Positions 11,812-23,820 of a stretch of DNA of 64,000 bases are shown here, piece after piece; positions within the stretch are counted from its first letter, which is position 1, and each line of letters begins with the position of its first letter. The position numbers were made by a program, and so were the translations under genes. The stretch is taken from NCBI GenBank assembly GCA_025094145.1, contig JALLLS010000002.1, positions 992,001-1,056,000 on the forward strand, read 5' to 3'. This stretch comes from Spinellus fusiger (taxonomy: Eukaryota; Mucoromycota; Mucoromycetes; Mucorales; Phycomycetaceae). The notes under the pieces were generated by a model. That model made no database searches, was not told where the DNA came from, and was given only the letters and a program-made list of their open reading frames with translations.

Positions 11812-13219
11812 ATATGCCAATCTACGTACTAAGAGATCTTTCTCCAAAAAGCGCAACTCACTCTCCTCCAGCACATCGGGCGTAGACAGTGGCTACAACT
11901 CCTCAGCCTCCAACAGCACATCTCCCACCACCACAGAACCCCCTTCAGTAGAAGACTGTCAAGAAGAAGGACGTCTTTCCATAGACAACCCCTCTATTCG
12001 CAGCATAGTATCAGAGTCAAGTTTGGCCACCGATACCACATCAGCCACGTCGCAGAGCAAAAAGAGACCCCATCGGGCCAAGAAAAATCTGTCACCTCGA
12101 CAGCCTGATCTTGTCTATTCTTGCCCTCGTCCTCTTGCTTTTCCGTTCCACAACGATGGTCACTTTTTGCCTGTGGCAGAAGCAGATCCTCGTGATGTAG
12201 CTCGCATTTCACCTGCACGCCCTCTGCCCTCTATTAGGTCTACCCGATCTTACAGCACACTTTCTCCCATTGACGTGCAAAGTACTCACCGATCCACACG
12301 AGCTCCGTCTTTTGAAAACCAAAGCCTACGACACTCCACCGATGGAGATTCTACGATGCAAAGACCCGCTTCTTTACTCAGCACAGTCCAGCGTGGCACC
12401 GTCAACTCACTTCGCTCTTTCTTCCAGCTGGCCTCTTCACCCACCACCAGTGAGTTTTCAATGCAATCAGAGCGATTACCACGGCTGGAGGTGAAGAGAG
12501 GCACAGTACAGTCGTTGAGAGAATTGTTTTCAAAACACACATCTGGACCCTTGCCTAGTCCTACCAACATATCAAGCTTCGGCAATACTACACCCGTCCA
12601 CACATCCTCACCCTCACAGGAGGCCTCTAGCAGTTCTCTTCCCTTACTCAAGAAGACCTCCACCCGCATCAAAGAGTTCTTTAGCTTCCGATCTTCTCGT
12701 TCACCCACTGCAGCAGAGCCAATCAAAGCCATGCCCCAACCTGCCCCATCCCCCGACACTCGAGGCTCCATCTTTGCTGCTCGCCATTTCTGGGGTGGGC
12801 GCACAGACACTAGAAAGCCGATAACAATAACAACTACTGTCCCACCTCCCTCATCGTCCACTTGCAATACGCCTGAGTATCCTAAAGTGCCCACCACACC
12901 CCCCACAGCACACAAGGAGACAAAGGCAAAGACACTTACGTCAGAGATAAAGAAGATGTCCTCCAAGGTGTTTTCCTTTGCTCAAAAGACATCCCCCTCT
13001 CTCCACGAAGAGGCACCTCTACCACGTCGTTCCTTTTTCTCATCTTTTCAGCGCTCAAAGGTTACGCCGACAGATCACGAGTCTGCAAAGCAAAAGTCGG
13101 CGACTGCCCCCCAGCAACAGACAGAAACCACTCAGCAACAGACCTCCACTGTAGGTCGCATGTGGAAGAGCTTCAAGAGCATTGTCGGTAAAAAGTCATC
13201 ACGTGTTGGTGTTGTTTAA
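11812..13219 (+). CDS. Ser/Thr-rich basic cytoplasmic tail protein or exon
   Basis: A 470-codon open stretch begins at a good acceptor (ctttcactctgcag, ending at 11811) with GYRHEQYANLRTKRSFSKKR and ends at TAA. An ATG at 11777 is open in the same frame but lies inside the pyrimidine-rich intron end, so I prefer the spliced reading. The sequence is disordered, Ser/Thr/Pro-rich and strongly basic. A motif built on R-G-T-V-x-S-L-R-x-x-F recurs (RGTVNSLRSFF, RGTVQSLRELF), with looser versions TRIKEFFSF, RRSFFSSF and WKSFKSIVG. Such segments often bind membranes or partners and are plausible phosphorylation-regulated sites. With the helices at 10345-11224 it could be the long C-terminal tail of a fungal receptor. 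It could also be a separate gene. Codon use is balanced and clearly coding. Confidence 0.6.
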
Positions 13220-15446
13220 AGGACATGCATGGGCAACTTTTATGGTTTTTTATCTTTACGCTTATTCACTCTGGTTTTATTCTATCTCATTCCTGGTTTT
13301 CATCGTCATCGTCATCTTTTTTCTTTCTTTTTTTCTTTCTTTTTCATTGTCATTCTGTCATTCCTCTTTCTTATGTGAACTTCTTTTATGCTTCTCATTT
13401 CCTTATTCTACTTTTGCATTCTCCCCCCTCTTTTATTATTATTATTATCTTTCTTTCTGTATGTGGTGGAAGTGTGTATATTTGTAGGTTGATAGAAGAA
13501 GAAAAAAGGGGGAGTAGGTAACATGCAATAGCTCACCTACCACCTATGATCTACTATTGACAATGGACAATGGGGACTACCCTGTCCACCTACACACACC
13601 TACACACAGATAGAGATAGATATATTTTTATTTTTATATATAGATATTTATCCCTTTCTTTCTTTCCCATACATGACTCCTCTAATTCCTCCATCTACTT
13701 GTATTACTTTCTATGGCATTGCTGGCTCAATTGTCTATTTCATGACACTGTTGATACAGTATAATAAATCTATTGTTTGACCTATCAATGAAAGTGTGCA
13801 CTGAGCCTGTCTTTTTGGATAGAAATATTTTGTGTACTACAACAGTCACTGTTCAACATTAAAAAGTGTGAAATATCAGAGAGAAAAGAGTATGTTGTGT
13901 AGAACTGCAAGTTAATTATTGTCAAGAACATGGATCGACCTAACCTGCACAAGTCATTTGTTGTGTAACAGACCTTATTCCAAGAGAAAGAAAGAGAAGC
14001 ATATCTTCACCCATGTCCATAGACCCATAAGCCCAACACATTTAATAGACGCAATGGACTCAATAAGCCCAATAAGCCCAATAAGGCGGTCTTGGGATGG
14101 GAGAGTGCATGGAACAGTTCTTGGAATGTCTAAATAGGAATCTTGGTATCGATTAAATTTTTCCTGTGCTCATCTGTAAAGAGATACAGACACAACAACG
14201 CTATGCAACATCATTGCATTTAATAGCAACAATAACGTGTTTGAAGTCACTGTGAAACATTAGAAGGATTTTCAGCACCACTAACTCTATTCCATTGAAT
14301 GGATCTCTGTAGTGCGTCCGAGCTTATACCATTTGTATCTCTTGTCACACAACATTATTACCGTTCATTGTAATATAGATTGTATTGGAACAGAAACAGT
14401 CATGGTGGGCGATAGAGGCTGGTTTACTGGTGCTATTGTTTGCCAAGTTCACTGGTGTTTTGGTAGTGTGTTTGTTATACACTCGTTGACTGTTTTCTTT
14501 TTATGGCTGAGAACTCAACACTCTTTCTTTATTGTTCTAGTAGAGATAGTTCTTATGGAATGATATATCAGCCCATACTACTCTCTATAGTGTTGAGAAT
14601 AGTAAATAGTTATAGTCTTTCTTTTGATAGCCGAGGGTCTTTAAAAGAAGGCAGACACATCCATAGACTCTATTTGGAGATTGGATCTATAAACTATTCT
14701 ACTATTCATTCTTTCTTTTACTTTTTAGTCCTAGTTGAACACACTGCCATGATATACCCTCTGGGATAAAGTAGTCCATGTGAATTTTATTGCTTCAATA
14801 AGGTATATATTTTTGATTTTATAATACAGATACCAATAGAAAATAAATAAAAGCCCATAGCAACCACATAGCAACTACATAGCAACTACACGTATACTGC
14901 TACGAGTGAATCTTTTACAGATTAAAAGCAACGTTTGCTCTTTCCATTTCTACTTTATATTTTAGAATACTCTATGAAATTGACACTTCATTTATTTGTC
15001 AGACTACAAATGACACAGTTGGCGCCCTGTCCTTCATAAAACACACCCACATCCACACATAAATATCATTATTTGTTCTTTTATCTCTTATTAATTACTA
15101 TTAATTGTTGTTATTACACTGAAAGACCAAAAAAAGTACTTTGTCACTTTAAATTTCAGACAATTCTTTTTCTTTTTCTTTTTCTGTCACTAAAACAAAT
15201 CAACATAGACAATTGCTTGGGCTGTATTATTTTATTTTATTGCATTTTACAATTTACTCTCATCTTATCATCCACATGTTCCACACAAACTCCTCTATAA
15301 AATAGAACTATACACCCTCCCCACATATTCGTCTTTTTTTTTATGTTAGTGCACGAGTCCATTGTAAATCACACGTCAGATGTTGACACGACTCACATGC
15401 TCACCATGCGTCTTTTCAAAGTGAGCCAGTGGTTGTACCTGTTTCA
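13220..15446. other. Intergenic, no gene recognised
   Basis: The first 280 bp are pyrimidine-rich (tttctttc runs) and probably the 3' UTR of the preceding gene. The rest is AT-rich with short repeats (aataagccc at about 14060-14085; agcaactaca near 14870-14890). No exon chain or RNA gene was identified. Confidence 0.55.
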
Positions 15447-15782
15447 ATGGCCGATAAAAAGGGGATGTTGGAGCAAGAAGCATCTCCTAGATCATCAAAA
15501 CTCTTGTCTGTTGTGTACAGAGAAAGAGTATGACTACAAGACCCTTGGATGTATGTCTTTTTCTTTCTTTCTTTTTATCTCTTGAATAGAATAGAATGAA
15601 AATAAATAATATAAAGAATAAAGAGCCATATTCACTAGTGTCTATAAAATGTAGAGAGATGGAGAGTATGATTTCATTACAAATACTTTTTTCTTTTTTT
15701 CTGCTCTATCTTGCCTTGGTAGAAGTCACTGTCCTTCATAAAGAAGAGGTGTGAAGTGGTGGCGCATTGTGGGGCCATCTAA
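15447..15782 (+). CDS. Possible small spliced gene, 46 residues
   Basis: A tentative two-exon model: 15447-15527 encodes MADKKGMLEQEASPRSS and further residues up to YRER; a gtatga donor and an acceptor at 15721-15722 join in phase to KSLSFIKKRCEVVAHCGAI and TAA. The predicted product is basic with an amphipathic end. The reading is not unique. An overlapping frame from ATG 15343 is also open for about 75 codons and could splice to another acceptor at 15724, giving a different end (FTVLHKEEV). I do not recognise either protein. A 9-bp stem (aagctccga near 15781, tcggagctt near 15863) overlaps and just follows the end. Confidence 0.2.
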
Positions 15783-16953
15783 GCTCCGATAAGAACATCT
15801 ATGGCTTGATATAGAAATAAAAACAGACCTGGTGATCTGAAGCCTACTGCTCTCTCTCTCTCCTCGGAGCTTTATGGTTGGTATCACCTAAGCATGAGAA
15901 ATGACGATGTGGATTCCTATGTCAAGAATGGAAGATAATGAGATATAAAGCAATAATGAAGCCTCGCCAGTCTTCATTAATACTACTGCCTGTGTATGTA
16001 AATAGATTCAAGACAAAGACCTTTCTTTACATGTTCATAGTTCATAGCTCATAAAAGCAATACCAATAAAACACTACTTGGAGCATATCAGGAATGATCT
16101 AAAAAAGAGATATCTCTCTTTAACAGGAAAAGATAACGCCCCACTCTCCTAGTATTAGAGAAATAAACTATTTGGTGCAAGAACTAGTCTTTATTAAAAT
16201 ATATAGATATTCAACGTAACTCATTAGCCCATTAATACTTTGCCAATCAGTGCATTGGTCATCTATCAAGCACTCTTATTAACTCAATTCATAAAATGGC
16301 AGTAACGAGAAGAAAAAAAAGGAGAGATTTTTTTTAGATTTTATATGCACTATGGCGTTCACCCTCACAAATTCTATCAGTGTTCTTCTCCTGCTGTTCC
16401 TTTTATTGTTCTATTATCTCCCTCATTCTGACAAAAGCTTAATCAAGTCAAACAGAAAAGAAAATACACTGTGAGACAGTGTAGTGTGACCAACCAATCT
16501 TCTTGGAGGTTTGGTGGAAAGCACGCTTGCAATGGTAAGAAGACAAGACCCCACCTCACAGGAAATGAGGTAGCAATTAGTATGAAAAGTGTAGTTTACT
16601 ACATCTTTAATAAAACAGACCTTGATCCGAGCTACTTTCTGAAGTATAAACAAGATAGACTTTCTTTGACTTGGATAGTGGGCTGCTTCTTGCTCTATTA
16701 CTGTTTTTGTTGTGTCTCTTTCCTTTTCGTTGGTTCCGAACTGTGTATGCACAAAGTACCACAGCCAGACTAAAGACTTGTTTGTTCTCTGTACCCTACT
16801 TTGTTCGTGGTATATTCTATACCTCACCTTTACCCTACACCCTTGCACTTTCGAAAACACCTCCACATCCTATTCTTTTATCTTTTTTTCTGTCAGTAGC
16901 CAGCCCCTCCAGGCCCTACGTGTCTCCAATCTTATCTCAAGTGTCCAACATTA
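15783..16953. other. Intergenic, no gene recognised
   Basis: AT-rich, with several overlapping small open frames of no protein-like character on both strands. No splice-supported gene and no RNA gene were seen. Confidence 0.5.
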
Positions 16954-17684
16954 CAAACTATTTTCAGAAATTATTCACATAACTTCAGAAAAAAAATTGC
17001 ACACCTTTTTTTCTCACTTTTTGCACAGTTTTATTAAAAAAGAATTGTACACTTTTCGAAATATTATTTCTTCAACAATCAGCTTACAGATTTACTATGA
17101 GGATGGACAGGGAAATGTTATCGACGCATTGGGCAATAAGCCCATCTTAATAGATGTAGTTAAAGAATGTTTTCCTCTTCAAAATATCATGGACTACAGT
17201 ACCTAATTGGACTTAATCACCTTGGAAGCCCCAGTCAAAACCCAAGGCCACCAAAAAGGCTACAACTTCATAACAGAAAAGTGTACATTATCATTTAAGA
17301 AAGCATACATTCATTAAAAGAATTAGAAGACTTATTGTAAGTCGTGGCTATAGATGTACATACTTTCTATTGTATTCTTCTGAGCTTAATCCCATAGAGA
17401 AACTCTGGTCTGTTGTGAAGAGTAAACTTAAAAGAGAAAAGATCTTAGAAATTGAGACGTTAAACATGAGGATGACTGAAGCATGTAGCGATGTTCTTAT
17501 CAGTGATCTCAAGGGATTTTGTCGCTATTCTTCTTTGAAATATGAAATATGCTCAAGTAAAAATACCCTTTGATAAACCTCGCACACTTGGTGCAATTTT
17601 TATATATATAATATTGTACAAAAAGTAAAATATAAAGTGTGCAATTTTTTCTGAAGTTGTGCGAATAATTTCTGAAAATAGTGT
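16954..17684 (+). mobile_element. Tc1/IS630-type element with ~48-bp TIRs, internally deleted
   Basis: The ends are a 48-bp near-perfect inverted repeat: left 16954-17001 (ctattttcagaaattattca, continuing to ttgcacac) and right 17637-17684 (gtgtgcaattttttctgaag, continuing to gaaaatagtgt). The 730-bp size is too short for a complete transposase. The remaining coding piece (17370-17573) has the C-terminal DDE signature SELNPIEKLWSVVKSKLK. A truncated relative of the left end lies at 44240-44385. The right TIR ends 11 bp before the next transposon begins, so the two are adjacent or nested. Confidence 0.75.
17370..17573 (+). pseudogene. DDE transposase C-terminal remnant
   Basis: The frame reads SELNPIEKLWSVVKSKLK, followed by an Ile/Glu-rich helix and a Cys/Tyr-containing end. 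The SELNPIE segment is the third catalytic motif of Tc1/mariner-IS630 transposases (E of the DDE/D triad). The N-terminal helix-turn-helix and the first two Asp residues are absent, so it cannot be active. Confidence 0.7.
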
Positions 17685-18039
17685 GCTGAAAACTTCACAC
17701 CCAAAGATTTTTGGGATATAAAAGGAAATTTATGAGAATGAAATCACAATGTTATTATGATTGGCTAATGTATCTGAAAAGCCCTTTTTTGCTATCTAAA
17801 TGAACAGCTTCAAACTCTACTTGCTTTACAAAAAAAAACTTCAAACTCTACCTGCCTGTTTTAGCAATAGCTATTGACTTTGCAATTTAAAAGTATAGAA
17901 TTGGCTGTAAAGACAAGAAATAGAACAAGGATCGTCCCAAAATGACAACTCAATCACTGAATTTATTGTTTAACATAATGTGTTATCCTTAGGCCCACAA
18001 TATCTACAGTAGGACACTGCTTAAGAAAGATTTATTATA

Positions 18040-20560
18040 GAACACACATGGAATTAATTCTAGTAATCTTTGTCCATAAAATAGAGCCAAACTTACTTGT
18101 GTTGAAAACAGTGCATTCATTCATTGACTGAATGTCAACTGCCTCTACAACAACTACACCATCATAGTTCACCTCAACAGTGGTGCTTAAGGGAAAGATA
18201 ATATTGTTTCCAATATCATCCTTAAGGCCCAAGTCAAAGAAAGAGGAAAGGTTGTGAGTTTCTTTGGCAAAAGCCAGATGTTGTGGTTGTGGTTGTGGGT
18301 GTAAGGGTGAGGTTTGGTCAGAGGCTATTTTGAAGTTGTATGGCACAATGGTGGCCCTATTCTTTTTTTTTGTCAATGGCAACGATTTTACCAAAGATGA
18401 GGAAAGCACCAGAAGAGAAAGAAAAGAGACCAGAAAGACCAACAACAATTCTTCTGGAGCTACTGTTGTTGTCTGTAAGCTCACGAGAGATGGTGAGAGG
18501 GCGGAACTGTCGAAACAGCCTAACCTTGGCTCCAGAAGTGAAAAGACCACCATAGCCAGGCACCTGCCACTACACACCTTGGAAGATGTGTACAGACATG
18601 TACTTTTTCCCAAAGGAAACGGCGATATCTTGAGAAGGCAATTGGCGTTTGGTGAAGATAATTTGTTCATAAATGAACTTGTTGAATTGCCCGCCTCTTT
18701 CTGTTTCAAAATGAATGGGCAAGGCAAAGCAAATAATATCTTCACAAAGATGACCAAACAGATTCAACTTGAGAGTGCTGCCAATGCATCATATTTGGTA
18801 ATTGCCTTGGTCAACTCTCTGACAATATACCCCACATTGTCCAAATAAACATCCAAAGATGTTTCAATTCTTTACATGTATAACAGGGATACAAGAGAAC
18901 CGAGCTTAACAAAACAATCAAAGATGATTGCCTTAGAATGATTGTTTGTGAAGATGTCTTTTTAAATCAATTGATTCAAAATGGTAGGCATCTGCTGCAC
19001 AATTATTTTGAAATCTTTTCCGAGATACGAGCCACACAGGCGGAATGGGGTGTGGTGCTTTCTTGTAAAAGTTTTCTTCCGAGTGATTTACCTCATTATC
19101 AGTATAGAATGGCACCATGCCAATCACAAGTTATTTGGCAGTACCAAAGAGAATGGTGTGCAGGATTTCTACTGGGCAATCTTTAGAAGGATCCCACGAC
19201 TGGAGAGACAGGAGGGCTTCACCACCAGTTAGCCTGTAGCCAGTACTGGGGTTACTTCTTAGGCTGGAATTGTTGGGGTTGTTGCTACAGTGTTGGTACA
19301 TCTTCACCAACTTTTCTCTTCTTCTGGCAGGGGCACCATCCTCTTCTGCACCTGCACTTCCCTTCCTCCAGTAGCACTTTCTGCATGGGAGCCTAGCCTT
19401 GGCACCAAGACTACATACCACAGCCGTATTCATAGGATTGTCTGCCATGATGAGGTGAAATACACTAACAACAAGGGCAGACTCACCAAACTCCACATCA
19501 AACATCTCAACACCACACCCTAACATCTTCAAGTCTTCCACAAGCTCCGGAAGCATCTCCATTGCCGACAACTTGTTACTTGTACAGATAAAGAACATGT
19601 TCTCTATCTTGTTCTATTCTTTAAATGTCATTGAGGCAGGAGACAGCACCCAACTCTCGAATTTGTTCCACTTCTTGGTGGTATTTCTACTCGTGTCATC
19701 CGAGAACAATTTCAGAGGCACAATTTTCACTGCCATGAACTGTGTATTGGGATTGGTGGAGTTGGTGTGGGTGTTGGAGGAAAAACTGATGTCTCTTAAA
19801 ATGTCAAGAATGACAATGCTGCTGATAGAGAAACCGGATGCTTCTTTATAAGTCTCAGCCATCAGTCTACCATATTGCATGAAGAGAGAGGAAAACTTAT
19901 ATGCTGTTGTTGTTCCCTCACCAGGAAAGGCGCAAACTACATCTCCAACTCAGAGATCGATGGAAGTACTGTTGATGGTAACAGTTACCATTGGGTGCTG
20001 GAACAGCGGGTGAGTTTTCCACTTTTCTCCTTGAGTTGTAGAGAATCGCTGATCGGGAGTTCTGTCTGGCAAGACAGAGAGCATTGTTGTTTTATTTGGG
20101 TTGGCGGTGAGGAGTCTCAAGTGCTCAGAGGGCTTGGTTCACAGAGTACTTGTAGATGATAGTGGTGGTGGGAAACTTGGGGACATGAATTTTCACCCTC
20201 TTCTCAAGGTTAAGAACCCTATTCAAGGCAGGCACTTTTTCATGGGAATTGGAAAGACAAGCCTCCCTCACATCCTTACACAGGGTAATGATCTCCCCTG
20301 AATATCTTCTCAAGACACGTTCCTCATTCTCGGTGAAGAAACGATGCATGATTATTTCTAATTTTGATGAGAATGGAAACATAACATCCACAGAGGCAGC
20401 CTTCTTAAAGGTGTTACTGTTGCTGTCGAACTCTTTTTCTCCAGCAGCCCAAAGAGGTTCCTCTACAAGGACTTCATCAGCCTCAACAACAATTTCTTGC
20501 TCATCATCACTTTCTCCTACACGGAAGACAGTGGTGATGACAAGGAGAAGTCTGTGAATA
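18040..20560 (-). pseudogene. Fungal transposase-like ORF, many stops and frameshifts
   Basis: On the minus strand the fragments follow an order I recognise from large fungal transposon proteins: a stretch with VKIVPLKLFSDDTSRNTTKK (about 19700), then ADNPMNTAV with a Cys pair CRKCYW (about 19380), then PVEILHTILFG (about 19150), then an ETERGGQFNKF segment followed by TKRQLPSQDIAV (about 18650). These match the usual order: SDDTSGN-type motif, ADNPM..C-x2-C, P-V-E-I-L-H, ATEKFESFN-like, then Q-x-P-S-x-D-I. At least three frame changes and several stops of all kinds break the frame, so the gene is dead. Family identity rests on motif memory; a profile search would settle it. Confidence 0.6.
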
Positions 20561-21489
20561 ATATTAATAAAACATAATTAGTTTGGTTCTTATTATTATA
20601 TGCCTCTGTCTCTACAATAAATACCGAGAAGACTCAGCCATGGAGCTATTCAAAGTAGAGAATGAGCAACATTACTTTTAGACTTGAGAATATCCTTACA
20701 TATTATGGGTAGCAATGTGTGCTTTCGTAATTTTTCTTTTGTTTTGAATGTCTTTTTTTTCAGATAGTGAAGATGAAGATTTCCTCTTTCTTGAATCTGA
20801 TGGTAGAGAAAGACATAGTAAACAATATTTCAATTGAGATTAGAAAGAGAGCTATTTGACTTGTGAATTTTGACTTAATAAATTATTAGAAAGTGTAGGC
20901 TAAAGTGCATACCTCACCAGAATGAAAATATTCTCTATTCTTTGGTCTGTTATTATTTTTTCATTTCTCACACTGAACATATAAATTGATAACTAAGTAC
21001 TCTTTGAGATGAACATAAGTGAGCAAGGTAATGTATTATTATTAACAATGTAAAACAATGGAGGAAAGTGATAGACACTACCAAAGGCTATTCTTGAGAT
21101 AAGAAGGTAAGTAATGTCTTTATCTGGGCTTGAGCTCATTGTGTTCCACAAAAATAGTACTGAATATTCTTCTAATAAATGATATATGGCTTATTATTCT
21201 CAAGACAAGTATGAAGTACAAGTTAAGCATACTATCTTTTTTGATTGAACTACTAATACACTCTTCTGTTATTAGATAAGATAAGACTCTTCTCGAGTCA
21301 GTCCCAGGTGGTCTTCTTTTTTTATACTATCTAGGGTGTCTAGGATGTATTCTCAAGCATAGTTATCTATCTCCCAGGGATGAAGCATTAGGCTTTTAGG
21401 GTGTGGATTCTATTGCTATGAGGGAATACACTTAGATCAGCAGTATCTATAGTAATAGTATATTATTAGCTATATTATTATAATAAACA

Positions 21490-21790
21490 ATTTTATCCAT
21501 TATATCATGAAGATTGTTACCATATTTGGAAGGATAACTCTCTTGAGAATTAGAACTCATTTATTGCCAAAACAAGAAGCGGATTCTATCGAATATCAAG
21601 GGATGTCGTAGTTCATAGTATTTTGATAGAATACCCTTGAATCTATACCATTAGAAAAGTATAAAAGAATTAATATTTCCATTCAATAAACAACAGAGTT
21701 TAACTAAACGTTCTAATACTCCTTATACCTTTGGCTTAAAAACCCAAAGACGACTATCAACAATTTTATTCATAAACAATATTTTTTATT
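21490..21790 (+). repeat. Insert inside K copy 1, related to 46770-46985
   Basis: This segment is missing from K copy 2. A recognisable relative (ttcatagtatt, then gtataaaaga, then aataaaca and agtttaacta, in the same order and strand) lies at about 46770-46985. The flanks repeat the sequence aacaattttatccat / aacaattttattcat, as expected of a target-site duplication of about 15 bp. That would suit a retroposed SINE-like element. I see no clear tRNA-type A/B boxes or tail. Confidence 0.35.
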
Positions 21791-22194
21791 GATACTACAA
21801 TTGGATATTGAGGTATAGCATAAAAGGAAATAATAGATTGGATACTTGTAAACCTTTGATTTTAAACAGCGTTGCATAAAACGTGATAATTGTGTTGTGA
21901 CGTAAAAAAAAGGTTGTATCACTGATTAAAAGCCAGAAAATTATCCTGATATGTAATAAACTAAGAACTTACAAAGCAATAGATTTGAAACGGAGTATCG
22001 AGGGATCCTTAGTGAGCATTTGTAAGAAGGTTAATCAATCACTTGGTGTAAGCTGTTGGCTAATTCTACCAAGTAATCACACAACATCCCAGGTCTGTGA
22101 TTATATCGCTTGGCATATATCACAAGCATAGTTGAGAATAGAGAATAGAGAACATCTATTTATATTTATATTTTTATAATACTATGAAAAGAGA

Positions 22195-22245
22195 TAATAC
22201 TAATACTAATACTAATACTAATACTAATACTAATACTAATAATAC

Positions 22246-22279
<34 letters not shown>

Positions 22280-22283
22280 AATA
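22195..22283. repeat. Microsatellite (actaat)n then (aat)n
   Basis: About 90 bp of actaat units grading into aat trinucleotides, near-perfect. It is useful mainly as a polymorphic marker. Confidence 0.9.
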
Positions 22284-22784
22284 AAGAGAAAATGACAAAA
22301 GATCCATGCTTATATGTAATTTTTTTATTTCTTTGAAAAATAGAGATGTATTAAAAAGAGAAATAGTGGATTAAAAGGCCGCAAATAGACTATACATCAT
22401 GTTTTAGTGAGTGAAACTAAGTAAAAAGATGAATAGGGGTCCTTTTGAGAGAATAAATCCTGTAGTGATTATAACATTGTCTCTCTACCATCATCATCTT
22501 GGTTCTTGATTTTTCTATTTCTCACTGCAAGGCAATAGCCAAGATTAATAGTCTCTTTTAATTATTTCTCGCAAAATAGCTAGTGTCTCGTCTATACACA
22601 GTATATACTGCCTACAAAGAAGTGACAGGCTATGTTATTCAAGTTTCATTGATTATTCATAACATTCAGGAAAAGTTCAGGCACGAGTAGATGTCATTTA
22701 CACCATTTACAAAAAGTAATACTGCGTTTCATAGAACTTTATAATACAAAATATATGCAGATGTGATATTATTTTTCGGAAATA

Positions 22785-23820
22785 GTATACAATTCAAAGT
22801 ATTTTTCATTTTATTTTGGGTATTGGTGCTATTCGCGCATTAGGCATATTAGCCACCCTATGAAAGCTTTTGAACAATTAAGATAAACATATAAACACTC
22901 TAAATACCCAAATGAGGGAAGAATAAATCCAAGAAAAAAGAAACACAAGGACAAAGAAACACAAAACCTCAAATAAGAGAAAAATAATGAAAAAATGAGA
23001 AATGATGGTAAAATGATAATTATGAATAGACATCCAAAAGGCCATAAAGTCAGTAAGGAAACCAGGACACCAAAAAGATAACCGTCATCCTGTGGCGATT
23101 CGAAATCCAACGAGGGATACTTAGAGCAACTCGGACAATCCTGAGGACACAACTACAGCAACTACACTAGCAGCTTCTGGCTTTGCTAAACGGGTTAAGA
23201 ATGGGTGGTAGAGGAGAGATCGGAGGAGAAGTGAGGATACAGCGTCTGTTGCTGAAGGAGTCTTTGCACTCTATGGTGGCGTTGGAGTTCCCGCTCAACA
23301 CGCCCATCAGCAGCCTCAATGAGCAAGCTACCAGCTGATGGCTCTACCTTAAAGTCTCGAGTAGACGTGGCTCGATCAATGGCTTGCAGCAGTATTAACA
23401 AACTGGGCCAAAGATCTCGCCATTTAACAAAAGACTTAACCGTGCGCGGCAAAAGATTTAGACAATAATCAATGGGATGAACGTCTTGTGGTGGGACAGG
23501 AACTAAGAAGAACAAGAACATGGAGCGTTCATGATCAAAGAATGTACATATAAGGAAGTGGTCCCTGTTAGCAGATGGGTGGCAACATTGGCAAGGAACT
23601 GAGGGTGTTGGTGGTAACCAAGCAATCCTCCATTTTAGTAGACGATATCTTTCTTTGCGCGTGCACGGTAGTAGAAGAATTGGATCCCAAACAGGTCTAT
23701 AGAGTCCATGGGCTACCGTCACCAGCGGATTCTTGCCACGCACCAGACTATTAATTTCACTTTGAAGACATTCAGGATAAGCTACTTTTAATGGATGATT
23801 TAGTAACAAACAGTGTACAG
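22785..23820 (-). mobile_element. 5'-truncated LINE (family L), 3' end and ORF2 C-terminus
   Basis: On the minus strand this copy runs from the C-terminal part of an ORF2-like protein (23809-23195) through a pyrimidine-rich 3' UTR to the terminus near 22785, where the complement of caaagtattttt marks the family end. The same 3' end occurs at 37934, 40989, 44550 and 51760. The body from about 22980 to 23590 is very close to 44760-45350. It lacks reverse transcriptase and endonuclease domains, as expected of 5' truncation during target-primed reverse transcription. Confidence 0.8.
23195..23809 (-). pseudogene. LINE ORF2 C-terminal fragment with CCHC knuckle
   Basis: A 204-codon open frame encodes the region that follows reverse transcriptase in many fungal LINEs. 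It holds LLKWRIAWLPPTPSVPCQCC and then HPSANRDHFLICTFFDHERS, so the Cys and His residues form a CCHC-type knuckle. The upstream catalytic domains are absent. The frame is open to its stop codon, so this copy may be fairly recent, but on its own it cannot transpose. Confidence 0.75.

Larger units (their letters stand above)
17696..21955 (-). mobile_element. 4.26-kb DNA transposon (K family, copy 1), decayed
   Basis: The left end carries the family TIR (acacccaaagatttttggg). The right end (ccagaaaattatcctgatatgt) is a mutated inverse of the intact right end of copy 2 at 25716-25736. Alignment by eye to copy 2 runs from the left end to about 18235 and again from about 20850 to the right end; the middle is unique and carries a broken transposase on the minus strand. 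A separate insert of about 250 bp at 21490-21790 is absent from copy 2 and interrupts the right arm. I call it the K family for convenience. Its superfamily is uncertain, with KDZ-like or CACTA/Plavaka-like fungal elements as candidates. Confidence 0.65.

Noticed and set aside
12286..12966. 226-codon minus-strand open frame
   Set aside because: It is antisense to the Ser-rich exon and mirrors its codon bias; the plus reading has the repeated motifs.
16423..17206. Several open frames of 100-160 codons on both strands before and within the Tc1-like element
   Set aside because: They overlap each other and the TIR, lack protein-like composition, and have no splice-supported partners.
18264..18848. 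194-codon open frame on the plus strand
   Set aside because: It is the antisense of the decayed transposase; the recognisable motifs are all on the minus strand.
22195..22283. actaat array as an internal telomere repeat
   Set aside because: The unit is not TTAGGG-like and grades into a simple aat microsatellite.
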